The notes under the pieces: generated by a model
What the model was told of the DNA's origin: nothing
Seen by the model: the letters and a program-made list of their open reading frames with translations, nothing else
The model's database searches: none
Position numbers and translations under genes: made by a program
Shown: piece by piece, positions 47,046-55,936 of the stretch
Position numbering within the stretch: position 1 is the first letter of the stretch
Layout: every line of letters starts with the position of its first letter
Origin: Maylandia zebra
Lineage: Eukaryota; Chordata; Actinopteri; Cichliformes; Cichlidae
Length of the DNA: 64,000 nucleotides
NCBI RefSeq assembly: GCF_041146795.1
Contig: NC_135168.1
Coordinates: 37,278,370 to 37,342,369 of the forward strand
Reading direction: 5' to 3'

Positions 47046-48052
47046 CAGGGGTGTCATTACATGCTCCATTTTTAGGACTTTACCACACAGCGTTTCCTGG
47101 TGTGTGATGCAGTGATCTGCTGTTAACTCACTGGTACATTTCTCCTCCTGCATCTTTACTAGATCCTACATCCTGCACAACACCAGCGCTCCATCTGTTG
47201 TCCCAGGGCAGTTTCATGTCGGTTACACTTTGAAATACGTTTTCAAAAATGTCTTTTCCTGTCGTTGTCCCGTGCATCGATTTAATTTCCAATATTTCCT
47301 CTTCATGGATGAAGATGGTCAGCTGTGCAATGTCCATCATGTATGTACTTTCATCCACAGCAAGAGAGTATGTAATTTAAGAACACACAACTGTGTTCTT
47401 AAATCAGGCTCACATTTGCCAAAATCTGCATTTTGTCTGGACACAAGATGCCGTACACCTTCATCGTGCAGCTCTTCAGAGTGGTACCGGGCTGATTTGG
47501 CTGTCTCCTCTGCTACAATAAAACTTGCTTTCACAACGGTTTCACTTTGTGATTTTGCTCTGGTGAAAATCTTCTGTTGAAATGTCAGATTCTTCTTTAG
47601 CTCTTCTACTCTCTGTAGTTTCTGCTCTGCATTTCAGTTTTTCAGCTTATGTTTTGACTCGTAGTGCCGTCTTAAATTAAATTCTTTAATTACAGCCACA
47701 TTAGCTCCACAAATAAGATACGAGTTTACCAGCAATGTTTGTAAACATATATTCAGCCTCCTGCGCTGGTGCTGAAAGGCTCTGTTTTCAGAATCAGCTT
47801 TTCTCTTTGCCATTGTGAGGGGCTAGGTAACAGAAGTTTGACTTAATTGACGCAGGAATGTTCCCAGGTAGCCTAGCGTTCGGCAAGGAGGCTGCAGCGC
47901 TGCATTATCTGTAGTTTGTGTGTTATTAGCGCTTCATATCGCCAGGCCATGCATAACAATAATAATAAATCTATATAAAATGATCTCGCGGGCCGGATAT
48001 AAATGTACGCCGGGCCGGATGTGGCCCGCGGGCCTTGACTTTGACACATGTG
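47046..48052 (-). mobile_element. hAT deletion derivative (GTF2IRD2/ZBED-like family)
   Basis: Ends CAGGGGTGTCA (47046) and TGACACATGTG (48052) are inverted matches, flanked by perfect 8-bp duplications CTCTAGAC (47038-47045, 48053-48060). On the minus strand a 5' untranslated region with a GC-rich GGGCCGGATGTGGCCCGCGG stretch leads to the transposase start at 47813. Only the N-terminal third or so of the transposase is kept, and the low-coordinate terminal repeat directly abuts coding sequence (KMEHVM), so the 3' part of the gene was lost before the last transposition. Confidence 0.85.
47060..47813 (-). pseudogene. hAT transposase fragment, BED finger to early catalytic region
   Basis: The minus-strand ATG at 47813 reads MAKRKADSENRAFQ, then NSYLICGANVAVIKEFNLRR and HYESKHK (a BED-type C/H zinc-binding segment with C and two H visible), then VKASFIVAEETAKSARY, YSLAVDEST (the first catalytic D region of hAT enzymes), DIAQLTIF, SMHGTTTGKDIFENV and MKLPWDN. 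At least one frameshift (near 47450) and short deletions break it. It ends at LKMEHVM-like sequence against the terminal repeat. The C-terminal hAT dimerisation domain is missing. The family includes the domesticated vertebrate genes GTF2IRD2 and SCAND3/ZBED types, but nothing suggests domestication here. Confidence 0.8.
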
Positions 48053-48130
48053 CTCTAGACACATGTTTAAAACAGAGTGCCTAAATACAACAACTTCTTG
48101 CTTTTAGAAGAACTTTCAACAATATTAAGC

Positions 48131-48561
48131 TAGCTGGCAGCTCATGGTGAGCTGGGGCTAGTAGAGGTAGTGAGGCTAGGAAGGATAGGATGAGCTGAAG
48201 GAAGCTTGTACAGCAGAAAGCCTGGCGGGCACTTTGAGTTCAGTTAGCGGGATAAGCAGGGTTGGTAGTTGAATGGTGCGTTGACATGGAGCTACTGGGG
48301 AACAGGAAAAAACAAGAATTCCTAGGGAAGTCAAAAAGCAAAATACAGAATGATTATGAAGTAAAATTAGCACTGAACAATCAGGGCTTTATTCACCTTT
48401 TTTAGTCTTATATAAAGTAATGTGTTTTTTCTTAATCTCTTTATCATCTACCAATCTGGATTTCAGTCCACCACATAAAGATGCAGATAATAAATTATTT
48501 CAACAAGAAAAAAACTCTTCTTCTTTTTTCCACAAGCTCAGCATTATGAGTTTTAGAAATA

Positions 48562-48596
<35 letters not shown>

Positions 48597-49289
48597 TTTC
48601 TTTTTTTTTTTCCTTTTACATTTCACCTCAGACTTGTTCTAAGCCAGTAAGGGGAAATGACCTTTTTTCACTTTCTCCTCCAGTGCATATGTTATGCAGA
48701 CTGTTGCTGCATTCTGATGTGCCTGTCAGAGCACGCACACACACACACATACACACAAAGAAGAAACACGCAGTGGATTGCAGATAGATCTGATATTGTG
48801 TTTGCTTTCTGTACTCTCCTTATGTTAATTGACCCCATTGATTCTGTCAGGCCGATCCAGAGCCTACAGACTCTCTGCCTCCCCGCCCCCTTCAGCACAC
48901 ATTTCACCTCAGTTCATTTTCCGTTAGCCAACACGCACGTACACACAGAGCTTTTCGCATAATCAAGGTGTGGCTTATAAATACATATTTCACAGGTCGT
49001 GGAATTTCTATTTGCTTCTCTCCAGCCCCGTAATGACCACATGCTGTTTTGAAATAACTATAATGAGAATTTCTGTTTTCTCAGCAAGTATGTGCTGCTC
49101 TGTATGCTCATTCATACAGCTAAGCAATTGTAATACAATAAGGGGCTGGCCAAGATGTATGAAATGTCATATACAGTCACCTCACAGTGCTGTGAGATTG
49201 GCTAAGCAGAAGCAACAGCAGTATAGAGTTATGAGAGTACTTACTGTCTTGGCTCGGTCACATTATGGTCCAGTTATAAGCACGTGAGT
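48131..49289. other. No gene seen; tetranucleotide repeat
   Basis: A (CTTT)n repeat lies at 48562-48597 followed by a T-run. The rest carries no recognisable gene or element. Confidence 0.5.
48562..48597. repeat. (CTTT)9 microsatellite
   Basis: About nine uninterrupted CTTT units. Confidence 0.95.
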
Positions 49290-52130
49290 GACAGTGACTG
49301 ATTGTCCCAGCCGGGCTTATTATCGCCTGGTGTTAGATTCAAACTGTCTGAGTCAGATCAGCTGTGTTCTTTGACACCCCCCCGCTCCCCGTACAAGTAT
49401 TACAGGGGAAGTATTCAGCGGGAGACCTCGGTGCGAACTGTGAGGAGGCGCTATCTAACCTCTGAAGTGGCTGCAAATTTTACCAGGGTTTTAGACGAAT
49501 GCCCCCCTGTGATTTTACCTGCATCCTGCGATTTGATTTTTAGTTATTTCAACAGCAAACTGAAGAAAAGCCTTGACTCCGTTGCTCCACTCACCACCAA
49601 AAAGATTAACGTAAAACATGCATCACCCTGGAGAAACGAAGAAGTCAAAAAACTCAAAAGAAATTGCAGGGCAGCAGAAAGGAGATGGAGGAAAAATAAA
49701 AATACTATCAACCATCAAATATTTTGCGAGCAACTTAAAGTGTACAATAATACATTAAGGAAGTCAAGAAATTCATACTTCGCCAAAATAATCAGTATTA
49801 ACAAAAATAATCCCAAGGTCCTCTTTTCCACCATAGATCATTTATTTAACCCTGATTTTAACAGCTCCCAAAGAACCCCCACAGACTCGCTCTGTGAGCA
49901 GTTTGCAGACCACTTCAGGGGAAAGATCAGCGCCATCAGATCTGATATTTTATCTAATCGCGATATGATTGTAAACACATCTGAGGGCTCGATTGTACCT
50001 GAGGAGACACTGGACAGCTTTGTCCTGGTTAATGCTGAGAACTTTCAGAAGGTTTTCTCCACAGTGAGACCCACCACATGTCTTTTAGATCCAATTCCTT
50101 CTTCACTCTTTAAAACACTTTATGGATTTTTTGAGGCTGAGCTTTTATGCATGATGAATTGCTCTCTTCAGTTGGGTGTCTTCCCTGCTGCCTTTAAAAC
50201 GGCGTGTGTGAGGCCCCTTCTGAAGAAGAGCAATTTGGATTGTAATGATTTTAATAACTACAGACCTGTATCCAACTTACCATTTTTAAGTAAAGTCTTA
50301 GAAAAACTTGTTTTTACTCAGATTACTGATTTTCTCAATGATAGACAGATCCTGGAGATATTCCAGTCTGGATTTAGGGTGAACCACAGCACAGAGACGG
50401 CTCTCCTAAAGGTTTTAAATGATCTTAGATGTAACTGGGACTCCCAAAAGCTCTCAGTCCTGGTGCTACTGGATCTAAGCGCAGCCTTTGATACAGTAGA
50501 CCACGCTATTCTTTTAAACAGACTGAAACACATGGTGGGCCTCTCTGGTGCTGTACACAGCTGGTTCACTTCCTATCTCTCTGACAGAACTTTTATGGTG
50601 AGTATGGATACATGCTCCTCTAAGATCCATAAAATGACATGTGGTGTGCCTCAAGGGTCGGTTCTAGGCCCTGTACTTTTTAATTTGTATATGCTCCCTC
50701 TCGGCGGTGTCATCAGGAGGCATGGAGTGAACTTCCACAGTTACGCTGATGACACGCAGCTGTACATCTCCGTGTCTCCTGATGACACCAGACAAATGGA
50801 TGCCCTTTTTAACTGTATCTTGGATATAAGATCTTGGATGGCAGAAAACTTTTTACAGCTTAACCAGGACAAAACTGAAGTTTTAATTGTCGGTCCTGAG
50901 GCTCAGAGAGAGAAACTCTTGCCTAAATTAGAGGCATTTTCACTATGTCCTTCGCTAAAAGTGAAAAACCTGGGTGTTATTTTTGACTCTGAGCTTGGTT
51001 TTATCCCACATATTAAACATGTAACTAAAATTGGATTTTATCATCTAAAAAATATAGCCAGAGTCCGCCCTATTCTCTCTCGGGCCAACACGGAGATGCT
51101 GATGCATGCTTTTATTACCAGTCGCATTGATTACTGTAATGCTCTGCTCTCTGGTCTTCCTAAGAAGAATATTTCAACTTTACAACTCTTGCAAAACTCA
51201 GCAGCTCGTGTGCTGACGAAGACCAGAGGGCGGGCCCACATTACACCGGTTTTAGAATCGCTGCACTGGCTCCCCGTGTGTTTCAGGATCGATTTTAAAG
51301 TTCTTTTATTGGTTTTTAAATGTCTTAATGGTCTTGGGCCTTCTTATCTCTCAGATCTGCTTTTACCATACGAACCCTCGCGGACCCTGAGGTCCTCTGG
51401 TACTGGCCTTTTGATTGTCCCTAAAGTCAGGACACATACTCACGGAGAGGCAGCGTTTCAGTGGTATGGTCCTCGTCTGTGGAACAGCCTGCCGGAGGAG
51501 CTCAGGGCCGCAGAGAACGTACATGTTTTTAAGAACAGGCTCAAGACCCACCTTTTTAATTTAGCTTTTACTTAGCGTTTATTTATTTTATGCTTATTTA
51601 TTCTATCCTGTTATTCTATTATTAATTTAGGATTTACCTAATATTTGTTTGATTTTATTCTTATTCGTTTTTTAATCTTCTTATTCTATTTATATTTATA
51701 TTGTATCCTGTTCTTATTTATTTTATCATTTTACCCTATATATATTGTATTGCGTCATATCTCCAGTGTTTCCTCGGAGGGCGCTCTCTGCACCGGGGCT
51801 GTGATTGACCGTGGCTGCTGGGTCTCTGGGGTCCTCTCAGACTGGCTGGGGGGCTCCTTTGCCTCCCTCCTGCTGTGTGCCCAGCCTGGAGGCTGCGGTC
51901 TGTGACCGGCTCCCGGTGCAGACGGCTCCCTGTTATAGTGTTTCCTCACTTGGCTCATGCGAGCCCAGCCCAATTTTTACTCTTTAAGTGTGCGCGTGCG
52001 CGTGTGTGTATGTGTGTGTGGGTGGGGGGATATATGTGTATTGAGAGTGTGGGGAGTGAGTTGGAGGGTGGGGTGGGCTGCTTTTAACTATGTAAAGCAC
52101 TTTGTGCTACATTTTCTCTGTATGAAAAGT

Positions 52131-52161
<31 letters not shown>
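49290..52161 (+). mobile_element. L2-type LINE, 5'-truncated, best preserved LINE of the window
   Basis: The copy starts near 49300 within the end of the endonuclease domain (SDH-like sequence at about 49350-49375) and runs through an open RT frame (to 51575) and a 585-bp 3' untranslated region. It ends in CTTTATAAATAAAGATTGAT and further ATTG units at about 52161. The GTGCTTTATAAATAAA stretch is the polyadenylation-like end common in L2-type elements of fish. Lack of stops over 2.2 kb shows it is much younger than the copies at 8826, 38740 and 46480. No target duplication was found. Confidence 0.9.
49302..51575 (+). CDS. L2-type LINE reverse transcriptase (partial ORF, no endonuclease)
   Basis: 757 codons without a stop. 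After a basic linker (EEVKKLKRNCRAAERRWRKN near residue 112) come the RT blocks: NYRPVSNLPFLSKVLEKLVF near 323, FQSGFRVNHSTETALLK near 354, motif [16 protein letters not shown] near 388, [13 protein letters not shown] near 446, motif C YADD at residues 481-484, and the C-terminal LHWLPVCFRIDFKVLLLVFK and LWNSLPEELRAAENVHVFKN blocks. All three catalytic aspartates are kept. There is no ATG at the upstream end; the frame is simply open from 49302. Preceding endonuclease sequence (SAVFFDTPPLP at 49358-49390) is in another frame, with a C7 run (49377-49383) at the switch. Without endonuclease it could not self-insert. Confidence 0.85.
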   Translation: MSQPGLLSPGVRFKLSESDQLCSLTPPRSPYKYYRGSIQRETSVRTVRRRYLTSEVAANFTRVLDECPPVILPASCDLIFSYFNSKLKKSLDSVAPLTTKKINVKHASPWRNEEVKKLKRNCRAAERRWRKNKNTINHQIFCEQLKVYNNTLRKSRNSYFAKIISINKNNPKVLFSTIDHLFNPDFNSSQRTPTDSLCEQFADHFRGKISAIRSDILSNRDMIVNTSEGSIVPEETLDSFVLVNAENFQKVFSTVRPTTCLLDPIPSSLFKTLYGFFEAELLCMMNCSLQLGVFPAAFKTACVRPLLKKSNLDCNDFNNYRPVSNLPFLSKVLEKLVFTQITDFLNDRQILEIFQSGFRVNHSTETALLKVLNDLRCNWDSQKLSVLVLLDLSAAFDTVDHAILLNRLKHMVGLSGAVHSWFTSYLSDRTFMVSMDTCSSKIHKMTCGVPQGSVLGPVLFNLYMLPLGGVIRRHGVNFHSYADDTQLYISVSPDDTRQMDALFNCILDIRSWMAENFLQLNQDKTEVLIVGPEAQREKLLPKLEAFSLCPSLKVKNLGVIFDSELGFIPHIKHVTKIGFYHLKNIARVRPILSRANTEMLMHAFITSRIDYCNALLSGLPKKNISTLQLLQNSAARVLTKTRGRAHITPVLESLHWLPVCFRIDFKVLLLVFKCLNGLGPSYLSDLLLPYEPSRTLRSSGTGLLIVPKVRTHTHGEAAFQWYGPRLWNSLPEELRAAENVHVFKNRLKTHLFNLAFT

Positions 52162-52163
<2 letters not shown>

Positions 52164-53664
52164 GTACAGAATTAAAGCTCAAATTTGCATGAGATCATGA
52201 TTGGAGTGTTTTATCACCATACTTTCTAAATGGCAGAGTATAGCAGAACGCGGTGGAGTGAAATGGGCCAAATGTACCTCGTGGTGCAGCAATTCATCTT
52301 TACAAAAGTCTATTTCTGCTAGATTCCTTCCCCTGACATCCTTTCAGGTACAACGTTTTGCATGTTCCATATAATCCTTCTTTCTCTCGGTGAATTCGGC
52401 TCTGCAGCTCTACCCTGCGCCTAGATTAGGGTGCTGGGAGATGTGGAAAATGAAATCTTTTGGAAGCAGCCTGCTGTGATATTGCAAAGTTCTGCTGCCC
52501 TCACACCTACGCACACCCTTTCACCTTTACAATATTTATTGTAAGCACACACTCGACACTTTCTAGCGCTGATGGATGTTGTGACTGAGGGCTGCCTTCC
52601 TCTCCAATCACAAGTCGGCATGATAGGCAGCTCGACTTCGGCTCCCAAGCATTTCTAATTAAACGAAAAGAGATCCAGGCAGCATTTCTCTGTAATTCTC
52701 AGATCGTGCTGTGATTGTGATTCACAGTGTAAGCAACCGAGGAACTCCGCACTGCCCTATCATTTTGACACCTGTTATAATTCCTGCAGCTGATAAATAG
52801 GGGTCAAGGCTACCTGGAATTGGTCTAGACTAGATATGTAAAGTGCTCTGTCGTGCTGGAGGAGAAAAAGAAAAGAGAGGACAGAGAGAGGACAAATGAA
52901 AGGAAAGAAAAGAGCATGGTGGAAGCTGAAACCGAGGGCTAAACTGCACAGGGATATAACGATAGACCTGCCTGTGCTACAGACTTAAATGAACCAGATT
53001 AGATTTACTCGCCAACACTATAATCTAGACTGTGAACGCAGGGCTTTAATGTATTATGTCATGGCCAGCCAGAGAAGAGCCATGTTCAGCGATTGTCTCT
53101 AATGAGCTCACCCATGTTGAAGTGCAAAATAGGCTGACATTAATTCTTAATGGGGGCATTAAAAGCTTAGTTAATGGAGAATAGTGAGCATTTGTGATTA
53201 ACTGGCCAAATTAATAGCAAGTGTCACATTTAAACTTTGCTGAACTCTGTGTGCCGGCCTTTCTGTAGCGAGCAGGGCTTTGCGAATTGCATCAGAGTGT
53301 ATTCTGGATCTGCAGTAAGAAAATCCCCAAGAGAAAACAAACAACTCGAAGGCTTTGCAGGGAGAGAATGGTGTCATTCGGCTTTTTGCCATGAAAAGTG
53401 TAGAAAAAAAAAAACAACCCATAAGCAATCATTCATAGTCCACCTCTCAATACTGTCCAATTTTCCTGCTCTGTGTGTGGCTCAACAGGAAGTCTGTCAG
53501 GTTGTGCTGAGGAGATTGACACCTTTATAGTTCATTCTCACAAACTTTGACTCAAACAGGTGAAAATAGAGCTTTTTTTCTGTTACCGTTGGTGTTTTAA
53601 AATTTTAAATTCAACCTTCATTGTTCTGCAAAGTAGAGAGCACAAAACACACAAGAGCCAATTT
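52162..53664. other. No gene seen
   Basis: Unique-looking sequence; an A-run at 53404-53414. Nothing recognisable as coding. Confidence 0.5.
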
Positions 53665-53694
53665 CTCTCTGTCAGCTGTTAGACTGACAGAGAG
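53665..53694. repeat. Perfect 11-bp inverted repeat, 8-nt loop
   Basis: CTCTCTGTCAG (53665-53675) and CTGACAGAGAG (53684-53694) around CTGTTAGA. Confidence 0.9.
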
Positions 53695-54684
53695 CGATGT
53701 CCTGCCCACCCGATTCAAACCTCAAGCTTTATCTTTAACAACAACACTTGATTTCTTTCGTCTCTGACCCTGCAGCCGTTTGTTATTTTTTCACGTCTGT
53801 AACTCTTCAAAGGCCTGTGCGAACAGTTTAACGCAAGGTGCATCAATCTGTGTGATCGATATCAGTTCAGAATGACGGCGCCGGTTTGTGTTTGCTGATG
53901 CAACCCTCTGCAGGAGATTGTTACCCTGGCATTAGAGAAGAGTTTTTGAAAATCATAACAGAGGAAAATTTGGCTGGAGCTTTTAAACGTCGACTTCTTT
54001 CCCATTTGTGAGGTTTTCTTTTCACGTCTGCGTAATAAACGGGGAAAAGCTAGCATGCGATGCATCTGATGCCTAATTAAAAAGCCATTTGTATTATGAC
54101 CCTAAACTGTTTCAAATTGGCATGCTAACATGTCTTTTTCTTTGATGAATCCAAATGATTTATGCCATATCCCTGTCTGTCGTTGCTTCTTTCGGTTTTA
54201 ATGGGAAGCACATTAATCAGTGGTAATGCTTTCTGTGTTGCAAATGAAATTGATGTGACATTGTGTCGCCCATATGAAGTAACTTTGTTAGATAAAACTG
54301 TTTTTTGTGGCTCTGTAAAGAATTCACTCTCAATATTTAAGAGCTACCTTATGGTTGCATCACAAAGCCAGTAGACCAAACTCATTAATCATTGTTTTGG
54401 TTCATTTAATGAGTGTGCATCAGTGTGAGTGAATGCAGTATTCCAGGTTGAACTGGAACTGGCTCATAGTTCAGTCAAATAATGAATACCACACTGATAA
54501 TCTTAAATTGAATTCAAATTGAATTAATTAAAATAATATTACTGTGAAAAAATATAAGGAGGGGGGAAAGTAGTGTTGTGAGTGCTTTGATAAGGTAAGT
54601 TAAGGAAAAATTTATACAGGATAATAAAGATAAAATAATACAACGCAAAGTGGAACCACATACTAAGCAGTGCTCATGCTTGGC
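53695..54684. other. No gene seen
   Basis: AT-rich sequence without recognisable features. Confidence 0.5.
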
Positions 54685-54960
54685 AAGATGAGATAAGATA
54701 TACTTTTTGTTTTCCAATGTTTGGACATTTCTTTAACAGCAAACAAGATATTAAACACAACCTTGACAGTTTGCTCAGTAATTAAAATGCTATATAACAA
54801 AACAAATATTTAAATAAGGTAAGAAAAATGCAGACAAGAGGGGAGCTCAATAAATTGGAAAAAATAGATAAAGAACAACACAAAGGAGCTTAGTAATTAA
54901 AAAATATGTAAATAAAATAATTTAGAAAATAGTGAGGAGGGAACTAAAGACGGAACCCTG
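54685..54960 (-). repeat. Possible Rex1-like LINE 3' end
   Basis: AAGATGAGATAAGATATACT followed by an A-rich, TATATAACAAAACAAATA-containing stretch looks like the inverted GATAA-type tail and 3' untranslated region of a Rex1-like LINE. No coding sequence. Confidence 0.35.
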
Positions 54961-55841
54961 CCATAGCAATCACAGAAGTGATGTCAGGTCTCTCTTCTCC
55001 CTGGACTCTCCGATACCGCTCCTCCCACCTCCAACACAAAACCAAGAAAAATAAATAAATAACAGGCAGCCTGGGGGACGTCGTCCCAACGTGTCATTCC
55101 CCCTTCTATTGAACTGTGACAACACCAAATTGCCACATTTAAGCAGAAGTTCTCCTGGACTTTTAGCCTTTCCACTCCCCAGAGTCATGCTGCTGAGACA
55201 TACACATCAGAGCTCATTTATTTTGATAGCTGGAGACTAAATGAGTGATTAAACAGGTGAAGCAATTGTTATGGTTATAAAGTGGATATTTTAGAGAGAC
55301 ATATTGCTAAAGAGCCCAATTCGTTCCAGTCCATTTTTAGAGCCAGACTTTTTTCTACAGGTTATAAAGAATTCAGCCCACACATATATGCATATAGAGG
55401 CCGCCGCATAGCAGGAGAACTATCCACTCCTCGGTCGTCCTCACTCTATGGGACACTCTCTGTTCCTCTCTACGATCTCTTGTTAGACTAAAAATCAATC
55501 CCATCGTGGAGTAGCAGCCCATTTGTCCTTGGCTTTGATAGTGGCGTGGGTCAATAAATGGCACCGCACCGCTTCTCCCTCGTTTGGCCTCCCAGCGAAA
55601 CCTCTGCTTGGCACAGCAATACTCTGACTGGAGTTCATGATAGATGGCACAGACATGTGAATGGAATCACTGGAGCAAATCAGAGCTACTGGGCACCACT
55701 GACATATTTTCTTGCTCTCCCCCTTTTATATCAGGGTAACACATCAAATGCTAAAAGGGCTGCTTATACTGTAAACCACCCAAAAGCTGTTTGCAGGGGC
55801 TTTTGTTACCCTCTAGGAATACACGGGTTGCTACACAAGAG
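54961..55841. other. No recognised gene
   Basis: Open stretches at 55282-55491 and 55558-55841 have no recognised domain. Parts may belong to the older repeat that becomes recognisable after 55842. Confidence 0.45.
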
Positions 55842-55936
55842 AATAACCAGCTCCCAGTTTGGATTCTGGAGACTGACACTCTGTACTCTCAGGATTAGGC
55901 TTAAAACTTTCCTTTTTAATAAGAAGTTCCTGTTAA

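Larger units (their letters stand above)
46480..48130 (-). mobile_element. L2-type LINE relic with nested SINE and hAT
   Basis: Three blocks (46480-46700, 46945-47045, 48053-48130) are consecutive parts of an L2-type RT on the minus strand. Matching pieces include GCAGCATTTTGGGTCAACTG, AAATGACTCCAAGATTGC and ACAACAACTTCTTGCTTTTA. Translation around 46600-46680 gives HIRPAFIQLRNVAKITNI, the L2 segment after the active site (HIKxxxFFHLRNIxKIRxIL in relatives). A SINE and a hAT element separate the blocks. The relic lacks the YADD region. Confidence 0.65.

Noticed and set aside
47046..48052. Domesticated GTF2IRD2/SCAND3-like host gene
   Set aside because: Terminal repeats, target duplication, frameshifts and truncation show an ordinary dead transposon.
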